DNA of 64,000 nt, taken from positions 124,001 to 188,000 of the forward strand of contig CP137868.1 in the NCBI GenBank assembly GCA_034406715.1. Reading direction: 5' to 3'. Both the position numbers and the translations under genes were made by a program. Of this stretch, positions 53,701-64,000 are shown in pieces. Every line of letters starts with the position of its first letter. Within the stretch, counting starts at the first letter, position 1. The notes beneath the pieces are model-generated. The model had not been told where the DNA came from. It searched no databases and was given only the letters and a program-made list of their open reading frames with translations. The stretch is from Rhodotorula mucilaginosa (lineage: Eukaryota; Basidiomycota; Microbotryomycetes; Sporidiobolales; Sporidiobolaceae).

Positions 53701-56700
53701 AGCAGAAGTAGGACACGCACCTCTCGCAGGAAAACCGCAACCGAGTACTTGAGGAATTGATACGCGACTCGGCGGTAGTGAACGTCGCCGCGGCGAATGA
53801 TCTTGAGCGCGACCTCGACGATCGGAGCGATTCGGATCGCGGCGTCTTTGCCCTCGAACTTGATATTGAGGAGCGCCTCGGGTCCGACCGGCTTCCACTC
53901 GAGTTTCGGCGGCCCGAATCCCTTGCGGTTCCTGCCGCCGATCTTGCCGAGGATGCGCATCGTCGTGTGCGCGTGCTGGTGGTTGAACGGCAGCGGACGA
54001 AGGAGTTTCCACAGTCCGACCATGACCTCGTCGATCACCGGGGCGAAGAGCGGGTTGAGGAATTCTTGCGTGAGGTTGTCGACGCAGAGCTCGAGGGTTC
54101 GGAGTCCTTGGCTGACGAGTTCGGAGCCGGCTTGAAGCGCATGGACGAGGGGTCGCATGAGGTAGCTCAAGTACGGTAGGAGTACCGAAAGTCGGACCGG
54201 GACCGTCAGGATGAGCTCGGCGAAGAGATCCTTGCGCGACTTGTCGGCCGACTTGAGGAGCGCGTTAAGCTGCTCGAGGAGCGTCTGCAGCAACGGCAAG
54301 ACTTCGTTGTACAGGATCTCGAACCTTCCGCCGCCAATCGACCGAAACAGGGCGCGGAGGAGGAGGTAATACGAGTTCGGTTCGGCGGCCTGGCTGGCGA
54401 GCTTGAGCGAGTTCATGATAAGGTTCGAGAGGTGCGGGAGGAGGACCGGCTCGTTCTTCTCCGGGAAGATGGTGACCGCCATGAAGGACATCTTGTAAAG
54501 TCGGAGCATGACCGACGTGTTCTCCTTGTTGCTGTTGCCGAGATCGGGGAGGCGAGCGGAGAGGAAGCGGAAGAGGATGGCGACGAAATGCTGCGAGACG
54601 ATCTCGTTCGAGAGGAGGGACTGGGGAATGACGAGGAGCTCGTGGTTCTGAACGTGTACGCAATGGAAGCAAGGTCAGCGAATTTGCACGCATAGACTGA
54701 ACAAAAGTAGACGGGAAAGGGGCGAAGGGAAGAGAGCGCGTTGACGGACCCGAATCAGCTCGTCGAAAAAGAAGCCCATCCGATTCTCGATCACCTCCTG
54801 GAAGATGACGAGCTCGGTCTGGATGAGCGTCGTCGTGAGCACCTCCATAACCTCCTTCTGCTCGCGACCCTGATCGCGCGCGGGGTCGAACAGCACCATG
54901 CACTTGACGGCGGCGTCGAAGAACCGGCACATCATCTCGGCGTCGGGACCGAGTCCGCCCATCCGGTTCAGGGCGAGGCCGAGCGTCTTGAAGCCGAAGA
55001 GGAGGTTGCGGAACAAAAATCGGGCGTCCTTGATTGGGTCCGGACCGGGGTCGACCATGACGACCGCCTTCTTGATCGGCTTGGCTCGCTCGACGTCAAC
55101 GTCGTCGAGTTGAAGAAGCGGCGGCTCTTCGTCGTCGTCCTTCTTCGCTTCAGGCTTGGCTTCGCCGTCGGCGGTGGGCGCGTCCGCATCTTTCGAGGCG
55201 GCAGCGGCGCTAGTCGAGGATTCGGAGCCATCGACCTGCATCGCTTCCTTGCCCTGCTTGTCGGCCGAGGACTCGTCGACCTGCATCGCGTCGTCGGCGT
55301 CCGATTCCGTCGCCTTGCCCTTGCCCTTGTCGAGATGGCGCTTCGTCCACTCGGCTCGCTCCTTCTCCCTCGTGCGGACCTTGTCGACCAACGCGGGCAA
55401 CGGCTCCCTCGCCTTGCTCCATTTCGACCACTCGTCTCGTACCTCGGCCATCGCCTCCATCCGGGTGACGAACGCGAGCAAGATCCGCTGGAGGATCTTG
55501 ACGGCTTCGGTCGGCTCCTTGCTCGCGATCGGGTCGATCAGGTTGAGGAGGAGCTTGGAACACATCGTCTGGATTGCGGAGGCGAGCGTCGGGTCGTGCA
55601 CGTTGGCGCAGTAGGTGTGGACGACGCGAGACAGCTGCGGCAGCGTCAACTCGGCGCGGCAGTGATGGATCAAGTCGGCGAGCATTGAGAACGCAAGCGG
55701 TCGCAGGTTCTCGTGGCCGGTGACCGAGTTGCCGGTCAGGACGTGTTCGTCGAGGAGGGTGTCGATCTGGGAGAGGAAGGCCGTGCGGAGATCGGACTGC
55801 AGGATGTGGCGAGTCGCGATGATCAAGTCGCGTTTCATGGCGACCGCTTCGGAGGGGCAATCCTTCATCAGGCGAACGGCGATTTCGGGAAGGACGTTCA
55901 GGTACGAGGATAGCGCGGTGTTGGAAACTCGATGGATGTACGCGAGGAAAGACATTGTCTGCCGGGGGAATGGTCGCAAAGGCGTGAGTCAGTCGGTTGA
56001 ACCGGAAGCCTCGAGCGTAAGAACTTCGAGAGACGACAGGACCCACCTTGGTCTGCGCCATGACCATGTCCTGGAACGCGCCACGCTTCTCCTTCGGGAT
56101 CTCGGGGCAGATGCCGACCCACGACTTGCCCGGTTCCATCGACTCGTGTTTCCTCCGTTGCGGCTCCGCCTGCATCTGGATAAAGTCGAACACGAGCGGG
56201 ACAAAGATCGTGATCGCCTTGTTGACCAACGGGCGGTACGTCTGAAAGATAAAGACGATCGAGGCCGGGCAGTCTTGCAAGAGCTTGAACGAGCGCATCG
56301 CCGGCGCGTGGATGACGGGTTGGGCGGGTCCGCCGCCGGCGTCGCTGTCGCCGCCGATCGAGGGTGGCCCTCCCGCCGAACTCGGACTCTGTACGTCCGC
56401 GCCAGATCCTCCGCCTGCTGCTGCTCCCGAACCGGAGACTTGAGACCGCGTCGTCCGGTTGCCCGTGTCGCGAAAGGTTTCCTCGACGACGCTGCCCATG
56501 TTCTTGAACAGCTCGGCGACGATCTCGAGGAACTCGTCGACGCTCTGCTCGATCTGCACGACGGTCGGGTCCGTCGTCGGCGTCGTTCCGGCGGCGTCTG
56601 CGCCCGCAACGGCCGGCGCAGTCGAGGAAGGCGAGGGCGGTCGCGAGTAGGTCCGGTGCAGGTCGATGATGACCTTCATGCAGAGGGCGGCGTTGTCTTC

Positions 56701-57314
56701 GGACTCGATCCGGAGGAGGTAGAGGAGGAGGGACATGAGGTCCGGTGCGTGCTGGCGGAGGGGTTCGACGTGCGGCAAGCGATGCAGGATCTGAATGAGG
56801 AGGTTGCGGAGTTTCTGCGCGGGCGGTCGTCGTCGTCAGCACTTGTTCGAAACCCCCTTCAGCGGCACACCCTCATGCTTCAGCTTACATGTTCCCCCGA
56901 GTTGGACCTGAATGCCGGCTCGCCAGTCCTGAGGATGTCGGTGAAGCACGGGAGCAAGACCTCGAACAGCTTTCCGAGGTCGAGGTCCTTCTGGTACATA
57001 TCGATAGCATCGCGCAACTCGGTGGCGAGGTTGGTCTTGACCTTGTAGTCTGTAGTGCCGCAACGTACGAGCAGTAGTTGTCGAGTCGGAATTGAATGTG
57101 GTGCAACAGAGTCAGCGAAACGGACTCCTCGCGCTCGCTCCGCGGCCTCCTTTCGGGAGACAGACGCACCAATCGTCGTGTCTTTGAGTTTCTCGGCGAT
57201 AGTCTCGAAGCTCTGGCCCTCCAAGGGCGACCCGTGGCCAAAGGTGCCCGGCTGGACTTTGGGACCTTGCGACGGCCTCCTGCCGGCCGAGCTAGTCGAC
57301 GGTGGGCCGGCCAT
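44741..57314 (-). CDS. TRA1: Tra1, SAGA/NuA4 pseudokinase scaffold
   Basis: Nineteen exons (complement): 44741..44851, 44921..45088, 45156..45307, 45380..45557, 45628..45708, 45773..46001, 46067..46470, 46547..46654, 46718..48371, 48442..48458, 48533..48680, 48748..51492, 51557..52281, 52348..53646, 53721..54647, 54750..55958, 56047..56814, 56889..57049, 57170..57314. They sum to 3742 aa, essentially the length of yeast Tra1. It is the activator-binding subunit of SAGA and NuA4. Recognisable blocks: [98 protein letters not shown]. Then comes helical HEAT/FAT sequence and a kinase-like end ([52 protein letters not shown]). The usual PI3K-like catalytic and DFG motifs are absent, as expected for this pseudokinase. 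One exon is 17 nt. Confidence 0.95.
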
Positions 57315-59129
57315 GACGCGCGCGATCGAGCACCCGAGTGCACACGAGTCGACTGCGCCGATCCAGAGCCCACAAGAGGGTGCGAGAGCGTGGAGAACGG
57401 TCGACTGCTCGGCGGCTCGACTTGGGCGCTGAAATTCGACTTTCGCTCGACCGCCGCCGCGACTTGGTGCTCCTCGAAAACTTGACCCGCTCCTGCGCTC
57501 GTCACGGCTGCTTCTGGTCTTTGATTATAGCTGCAAGAGACTCTCTAGCTTTGATTTTACCGGCTGCAGCTCGAACGAGCCTCTCAGCTGCTGTAACGCC
57601 AGAGAAAGGGCCGCGCGTGGGAACGCTTCGCCGCAGGATCATCCCTAGCAATCACTTGCAGGGCAGTCACGCTTCAACGCAGCCATGCACGCAGCTTTGG
57701 CGCTCATGGACCCCTATCAAGATGCCTAGAGATGGCTCCGGTGCCTATCCGGCCCGCTTTAGACGCGTCCGGGGGCCGGAATCCGCTCCCCCCCTGTGAC
57801 GAGTCGAATCTTTGTGCTGTCTCGCCTACAAAAGCTTCATACTCTGAGCTTGCTGACCTATGAGCGGTACACAAACTCTCCTCGAGTTGAACGCTGCCTG
57901 GCTCTCCAGGATGTGCTTGCAGGCATCAGAGCGGGGGTGTTGCGGAAGAGGGAATGGCAAAACCAGTTGAATGCGGCATCCAAGTGGTCCCTTCGCCCCG
58001 ATCCTCGTTTCCCTGTTCCCAAACACTCCCCACCTTCACCTCAGTCTCTTCCCTCCCCTGATAGACCGGACCGTGACCAGATCGTGCTTCACAGGTTGGA
58101 AAGTTGTCTGGCTGCCCTCGAGCCCTTCCGCCCAACAGTCCGCTCCGTCCAGCACATCGAGGCCGAGGTCCAAACGTGTCGGACGGGCAGCCCTGTCAAC
58201 CTGCCCGGCTTGTGCTAGACGGGACGGTGTTGTTGCAGACTCGGCACAGCCCGTCCGCAGCGATTTTGGCGATCCCCGCGATTGGGACTTTGAAGCGTCA
58301 AGCGAAGCGTAGTCGCGGCAGCGAGTCGTCTTTGCTGCTGCTGCCGTGCTGTTCAGGAGCCTGCTTGACAGAAAAGCGGGCTGGAAGGACAACAGGCGTA
58401 GGTGCGGTAGCTGCGGTGGCATCCTCGCCGTCGACTTTGCGGTGCAGACTCGCCAAAGCGTCCGGGTAGATTGGCAGTGCTGAAAGCAACGAGAGGGCAC
58501 CCGTATCAGCTTACGGGAGTGTGAGCGTTCTGGCAAGAGGTCCGCTGATTTCCGCGTATGGAATCAAATTGTGGACGTGGGAAGCGAGAAGCCGGACCTC
58601 GAGGCGACGGACGAGGACAGGCGGAGAGCGGGCGAGCGGTTCGGGCCGAGGCACAAGTCGCGATACAGATCCGCAGCAGATCGAGTGTAGACAAGCAGAA
58701 GCGGGTTCTCCGTCAGCGACTCGAGCCGACGCGCGAGAACGCAGCGCAACAGCGCTCCGTCGAGCATGTCCGAGTCTGTCGTCCCGAGGTACGAGACGGT
58801 GAGCGACCCGTCCCTCGCATGGCTACTATCTTGCTGTGAAAGGCGTACGGAAGGGAGAGAGAGGGCCGGGAGATCGACGCGTCCAAGCGATCGACGCGTT
58901 GTTCGCTTCGACGGCGACATTGTGCGCTTTCGCTTCCTGCTGAACAACGAGCAGCAGCAGCAACGCGCACAGTCGGTCGTGTGACGCGTCTCGGACCCTC
59001 TCAAGCTCCGCGCTCGAGCGCCTGCGTACACAAGTGACGCGCAGCATCGATCAGCCTAAAACGCTCTAGACCGCCTTTCTCATCGCCGTGCAGCAGCGGA
59101 CGGAGCGACCCAGTCGGGCATCCAGAGCC
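57315..59129. other. 1.8 kb gap between TRA1 and the RhoGAP gene
   Basis: Divergent intergenic space. A minus-strand ORF from an ATG at 58422 to 58036 (128 aa) starts like a mitochondrial presequence (MPPQLPHLRLLSFQPAFLSS) but then shows no family motif. A GTAAGC ... TTTCAG pair near 58476-58510 would make a 35-nt intron, too short for this genome. I cannot support a gene here. The region must hold the TRA1 and RhoGAP promoters. Confidence 0.35.
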
Positions 59130-62100
59130 ATGGTCGACACCCTGCATGGCCCTGTCGCCCTCCTCGACGAGCAGCAGGGCCAACTCCGGAGCAGCAGTCG
59201 ACGCCTCGAACCGCCTTCATCGTCGTCGTCGTCCTCCGCCGCCGCCATCAAGCAAGCGCGCAGGCAGTCTATGCGACCGCAGGCGCAGCTGAGACCTCCT
59301 CCTATGGTCCGCAGCCTGTCGGACGATCAGCAACGCGGACAAAGGACGTCGTCGCTCGCGCCTTCTTCCCCTCCGCCGTCAATCAACGCCCCGGCTCCGA
59401 GTCTCTCCCGCCCAGCAGGGGTCGCTGCTGCCTCTCCCGTTCACGAGCGAGTCCATGAAGAGCCTATCGAAGAAGACAGCGCGCTGCAGTGGCCCCAGCA
59501 GCAGCAGCAGCAGCGGGGTCGGGAACCGCCTCCCGCCTTGCCGACTCGCACAGTGGGACGAGGAGGTCTCACCTCGGCGCCGACTCTCCCGCCACGTCCA
59601 GTCGCACCATCTTCTGCCATCTATCCATCCGCCGAACCTGTCTCGCCCTCGTCTTGTCCGCCCGTCCTGTCGCCGTTCGCAACCGCGTTTGACAATGAGA
59701 ACGACCCGGTCGCGCCCCTCATGCGACCATCAGCCTCAAGATCGCCGGAACGGCCTCGGTTCCGGGCTTTTGGAGGTACCGGCGGTCAAGCGCCCGCAGG
59801 CAATTCGAGCGGCGGCGGACTGTCGTCCTCGGCGTCGTATTCGAGCCTGAACCCGTCCAGCGCTCTGAGCGCCCTCGGACGAGGCTGGCAGCAGGCCAAA
59901 CTGAAGGATCGTCTCGGCGCGGGCGTCGGATACGCGAAAGAGTGGGGAGGCAAAGGCAAGGGCAAATTGCAAGACCAGTGGCGAGGGTTGGGGAGCGGCA
60001 GCGCGGGAGGAGGTACTGCGGGCAGGGACACCCACCGACCAACCGCTTCGATCTCGACGCACGGGGACTCGTCCGCATCGGTATTTTCCTCTTCGAACAG
60101 CACCAACAGCTTTGCCTTTTCAAACTCGTCGGGGACGCTGAGCTCGTTCCTCTCCCCTTCGACGACGATGCCGGATCTCGCCTCGTCCGCTTCGATCCCA
60201 TCTGGCTCGCGCGCTTCGGCTCTCAGCCCCGCACGAGGAACCGTCCGATTACCCGCTGTCCTCTATTCCGTCCCCGTCCCCGATCGACACGGCGTCGTGT
60301 TTGGTCGACCGCTCGTCGCCGTCGTCGAACTCACGCGAGCGCCTTCTCTCCCCCGACCCAGCTCAAAGGACGAAGTCACCGGTGACGATGCGCGTTACTG
60401 GCTCCCGGGTATCGCCTTCCGGTGCCTCGAATACCTCGAAGAGTGGGGCATGCGAGAAGAGGGCGTCTTTCGCGTGCCGGGGAGGTCGTCCCACACGGCC
60501 GACTTGAAGACCATGTTTGACGCGGGCGTCGGACAGGATCGAGATCTGCGCGAGATCCACCCTTCGGAACTGGATCCCCACGCGGTGGCGAGCGTGTTCA
60601 AGAGTTGGCTGCGAGATCGTGTGTTCCCCTCTCTTTCGCTTCCGACCGCAAGAAGACCTTGCTAATCCGCCCATCTCTCTGCGCAGTGCCCGACCCCCTC
60701 CTTTCGCACGAGATGGAACCGACGGTCGACGAAATGACAATACACGCCCTCGGCTACGGCGCGTCGTCCAACAATTTCCTCGCCAGCAAAAGCGCCGCAG
60801 CGGCCGCGGGCACGCCGACCAGTTCGGCGGGAGGCACGCCCGCTTCGTCCGCGCCCGCGAGTCCAAACATCTCGCAGGGATACGTCGAGCAGCTCAGAGA
60901 CTTGATGGCGACCAGGATGCCTGCCGAACATTGGCATCTGCTGCGGGCGGTCATGTAAGCCTGCAGTCTTCTCGACGAGTTGTCTCTCAAAAATAGCGCT
61001 CCGCAAAGACTGATCCCTGCGACACACAAACCCATAGCTTCCATCTCGCTCGACTCGCCGACCACGCGTACGTCAACAAGATGACCCTCAACAACCTTCG
61101 TTTGATCCTCTCTCCGACACTGCGACTCTCGCCCGGTTTCTTGCAATTGCTAGTCGCTGAGCGACAAACCCTTTTCAGCCGTCCCAACGAAGGTGAGTCG
61201 TCCGCGCTGCTGCGATGTGTCTGCCCTGAGATGGAAGCTGAACAGGGACTTTTTTGTCTTGCAGCTGCCATGCGCCACTTTGGACATGCGGACCCTTCTG
61301 AAGCTTTGCCACCGCTTCCGGCGCGACGACCGATCGAGGCGCCGAATGCCGCGGTCCGCCAGCTCGAAGCGCCGCGGATTGACGCCGACCTTGCGAACGA
61401 GACTGCTCGCTCGCGGTCACCCGCGTTGATGCCCGACCTCGCGCCTCCTTCGCCTTCAGCCATCCCGTCTTCTTCTCCGGCAGCGACTCCGCGAACACAC
61501 CGGTTCGTCTCGCAGGTGCAAGAGGCGAGCCCTGTCACCCCACGTTCGAACGACTCGAGGAGCGGGCGCGGCGATTCGGAGGAGGTCGAGCTCCGCATCT
61601 CGCCTGAACCCCCGCAGCTGGAACGGCTTAGCCTCGGCGAAGAGTTCCGAGACGCGATCGAACAGTTTGATCGTTCCGTCGGCGGAAAAGTCCCGACCGC
61701 CGAATTCGACTTTGAAGCGGACCTAGAGCAGGAACAGGAGCAGGAACGACTCGCAGACCGGACCCCGTCTCGGCCAAAAACTCATCGGAAGGGTCACTCA
61801 AATCTCAGTATATCATCTATGCGCTCCTTCATGTCTTCGACTTCGCTCTCGAGCACCGCTTCCTCCACCAACGGCACTTCGTCCGAATCCGACCTGCGAA
61901 GCGCCCGAGTCCGACATGCTCATACGGCGTCGTCGAGCAGCTCGTTCTGGCGACGGAAACCGCCTGCGTCTTCCTCCGTGTCGGCTGCAGAAAAGGCACT
62001 GAGGCGCCAATCGGTCGCGATCACCCTGCCGATCGGACTCGGAGTCGACGTACCCGGCGACAACAAGTTGTCGACCGGAGCCTTCAACGGCGGCGCTCAC

Positions 62101-62169
62101 CGAAACGAGAGCATTGCGCAGTCGGGTTTGCTGTCGGTGGAGGAACGGCGGAGACTTTTTGGAGGGTGA
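59130..62169 (+). CDS. RhoGAP domain protein
   Basis: Exons join(59130..60618, 60687..60954, 61038..61192, 61265..62169), 938 aa from MVDTLHGPVALLDEQ. It should stimulate GTP hydrolysis by a Rho-family GTPase and so act on polarity and the cytoskeleton. The domain spans about residues 385-640: VFGRPL, LPGIAFRCLEYLEEWG, EEGVFRVPGRSS (arginine finger Arg448), DPHAVASVFKSWLRDLPDPLL, YVNKMTLNNLRLILSPTL. A Gly/Ala/Ser-rich insertion of about 35 residues sits inside it, after HALGYGASSNNF. The N-terminal 380 residues are Ser/Pro/Gln-rich; the C-terminal 300 are disordered with an acidic Glu/Gln run and Ser tracts. No SH3, PH or BAR domain was seen. The start is the first ATG in frame. The target GTPase cannot be told from sequence. 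Confidence 0.9.
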
Positions 62170-62829
62170 ACGGGCGCCGCGATCTTCTTTTGTTTATTCT
62201 TGCGCCGGTCGCCTGCCTTCATCTCCCCATCACCTATACAAGGCGTGTATCCGTAGAAACATCTCTTGCAAATTGTAGTAGACCTGCCCGCTACAAGCTC
62301 CCTTCTCTCGTTGACTCTTCTTTACTCGTCTCCGCAAGCTGCAGCTGCTGCCTGCGCGCCCTTCGCTAGCTTCCTCTTCATCTCATTACTCTGCTTCTCC
62401 GTATCCACAGGCTGGCGGAACGGATTTTTCCGACGGCTCTCTTGCTCCTTTGCTCCCGTTCGCTTGGCTGCTTCGACGCCTGCCCTCGCTACTCCAACGT
62501 GAAAACGTGGGTACCATCAACATAATCTCTTGACGCACCCGATACACCGTCGCCGAGCGCAGAATGTTCCGAACGTGTGCAGCTGGGCTTATTCGACCTA
62601 CAAAGCTTGCGATGTCAGCTTGCGATGTCGCCCCGCTGTGGCGGTGCTGTCGAGACTCCTCTCAGCCGCACAGACCTCTAAAGAAACGGGGCGACCGCTG
62701 ATGCTGAGCGATACTTTCTCCTTTCTCTTGTGTGCGAGCTCTTAGCGCCTACGGGACACGAGGTTGCTGTGTGCGTAGCTGTCACCGCTGCTCTCGCGCT
62801 TGCCGCGACTCTCTGAAGCGCGCACTCGA
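62170..62829. other. Intergenic, 660 nt
   Basis: Between the RhoGAP stop and the ATG of the right-edge gene. It starts with a T/C-rich stretch like a 3' UTR. Nothing else was recognised. Confidence 0.45.
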
Positions 62830-64000
62830 ATGGACGCCTCAGACTCGCCATCCCAGTCATCGCCTCGCTCGACACGGTCTGACCTCGTACGGTCCTTCAC
62901 GACGTCCTCGGACACGTCCGCCTCGGAGCGGGTTGCGGCTCTTCGAGAGGCGCGGGCTCTTCGACGTCGACAACGCGAAGCGGACGCGGACTCGCCGGCG
63001 GAGGAAGCCGGAAACGGCGTCGACGCGGGTGCGTTCAAGCGCTCAACCGTCGCCTGTGCGGAGGTAACCCCTGCAGTCACGTCTGCCGTCCCCGCCTCCA
63101 CGGCCACACCCCGGCTTCGCATTCAGTCGACCTCTGACCGCTCTTATTCGCCTTCGCTGTCAAGTACGCCTTCAAAATCGAAGTCGTCCGAGACGGCTAC
63201 GACCGAAACAACTTCCGGCGACGCGAACCGGAGAATCGAGCAAGAGATGGTAAGCAGGGTCGAAGTACGGCTCGAGTCACGTCGGTCTTGACCTCACGTC
63301 TGGACCTCCCGATTGCATTGCAGGTCACTCCACCGACCGACAGTCGGGCGGATCATGCCAGCTCGCCAATCTCTAGCGCTCCGACTACGCCGACGCCCGC
63401 CACGAAGCGGTCTTCCTCGCCATCTCCGTCTCCTGCGAGCAGTGTCTCGATAGCCGGAGGACTCCTCGAGCGGCTCAAAGCGCAACGGGCTGCGCGCGTT
63501 TCCACCGAGACGGTGCATCCTCCCCGCCACCTCGCGAGTGCGAGTGAATTAGGCGGATCGACCGCGCCGGCGTCTCCAAAGTGGGAGCCAAACGGCGCCG
63601 GAGTCTCTCTCGCCACCGATGCGCCTTCTTCAAGCGAAATTCAGCGACGGGATCGGTCTCCTCCAGCTGGACAGCATGATACACCGTTCGCAAGACCCGA
63701 AGCGATGTTGAACGCGAGCCCGCCTCGGCCGACGAGTGGCGTTTGCTCGTCGGTCCTGTCCAGTCCCGACGGCGAGGAATTCGATCATGCTTTCCATCCA
63801 CTCTCGGATGTCATGTACGTAACTCGCGAATTGACGAGATGACCTGGTCTTGACTTTCCACTGTATCATCGCTCGCAGGGAGCAATCGGAACGGAGTTCG
63901 CTGTCGACTTGGCAAACTCAGCTTGGCGAGTCGGGACTTAATCACCGCGCTCCGGCCTCTCAGCTTGACGCCCAATCGAACCGCTCTCTCCATTTCCCGC
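62830..64000 (+). CDS. 5' part of a disordered Ser/Thr-rich protein (partial)
   Basis: Exons join(62830..63249, 63324..63814, 63879..>64000); the gene continues past the window. The start MDASDSPSQSSPRSTRS is the first in-frame ATG. About 345 residues are visible, mostly Ser/Thr/Pro-rich with a short charged helix (SERVAALREARALRRRQRE) and another at GGLLERLKAQRAARVS. No folded domain is visible yet, so the function cannot be assigned. Phase is kept at both junctions (ATG|GTAAGC ... GCAG|GTC and AT|GTACGT ... GCAG|GG). Confidence 0.6.

Noticed and set aside
58036-58540. Small minus-strand gene with a mitochondrial-looking N-terminus
   Set aside because: The only splice pair would make a 35-nt intron, frames do not join cleanly, and no family motif follows the leader-like start.
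1-64000. Transposons, LTR or virus-like remnants, CRISPR arrays, rRNA
   Set aside because: No reverse transcriptase, integrase, transposase or capsid motifs, no long terminal repeats, no regularly spaced repeats and no rRNA sequence were seen on either strand.

Overview
The window is nuclear DNA from a GC-rich, intron-dense basidiomycete fungus, most likely a red or related yeast of the Pucciniomycotina (Rhodotorula/Sporobolomyces type). This rests on fungal-only families (up-regulated-during-septation domain, Con-6 repeats, a Zn2Cys6 regulator with the fungal regulatory domain), many short introns of about 55-120 nt with donors such as GTGCGT, GTACGT and GTGAGT, and closely packed genes on both strands. 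The lineage is inferred from general features, not from a database search. All exon boundaries were worked out by hand from splice signals, reading phase and family motifs. Where a boundary is a choice, the entry says so.

Left part (1-12.1 kb): the 3' end of an unknown gene; a probable meiotic Rec114-like protein divergent from the signal peptidase subunit SEC11; an AlaX-type alanyl-tRNA editing protein; a long coiled-coil protein with the septation-linked domain; and alpha-tubulin. Next (12.7-25.8 kb): a BTB/T1-like protein, mitochondrial alternative oxidase with two micro-exons, a basic coiled-coil nuclear-type protein, an Mpp6-like exosome cofactor, histone H2A.Z with an unusually long structured intron, and an uncharacterised Ser/Pro-rich protein.

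Centre (26.3-44.5 kb): a two-repeat Con-6 protein, a glycine-rich protein with a hydrophobic tail, a GH63-type glycosidase of the soluble bacterial kind, a 14-exon Zn2Cys6 transcription factor, a short unknown protein, and membrane-anchored gamma-glutamyltransferase. Right part (44.7-64 kb): the whole TRA1 gene (19 exons, 3742 codons), a 1.8 kb gap without a convincing gene, a RhoGAP protein, and the start of a disordered protein that runs off the end.

Most genes are core housekeeping functions: secretion, tRNA quality control, cytoskeleton and septation, respiration, chromatin and transcription, glutathione turnover. They form no single pathway or cluster. I saw no tRNA, rRNA, CRISPR array, transposon or virus-like remnant. 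I found no wholly new system. The points most worth a second look are gene-architecture oddities (6-, 10- and 17-nt exons, GC-AG introns, a start codon alone on its exon, stop-free 3n introns), the structured H2A.Z intron, the bacterial-type GH63 gene, the Rec114-like protein, and a possible two-start, two-compartment tRNA editing protein.
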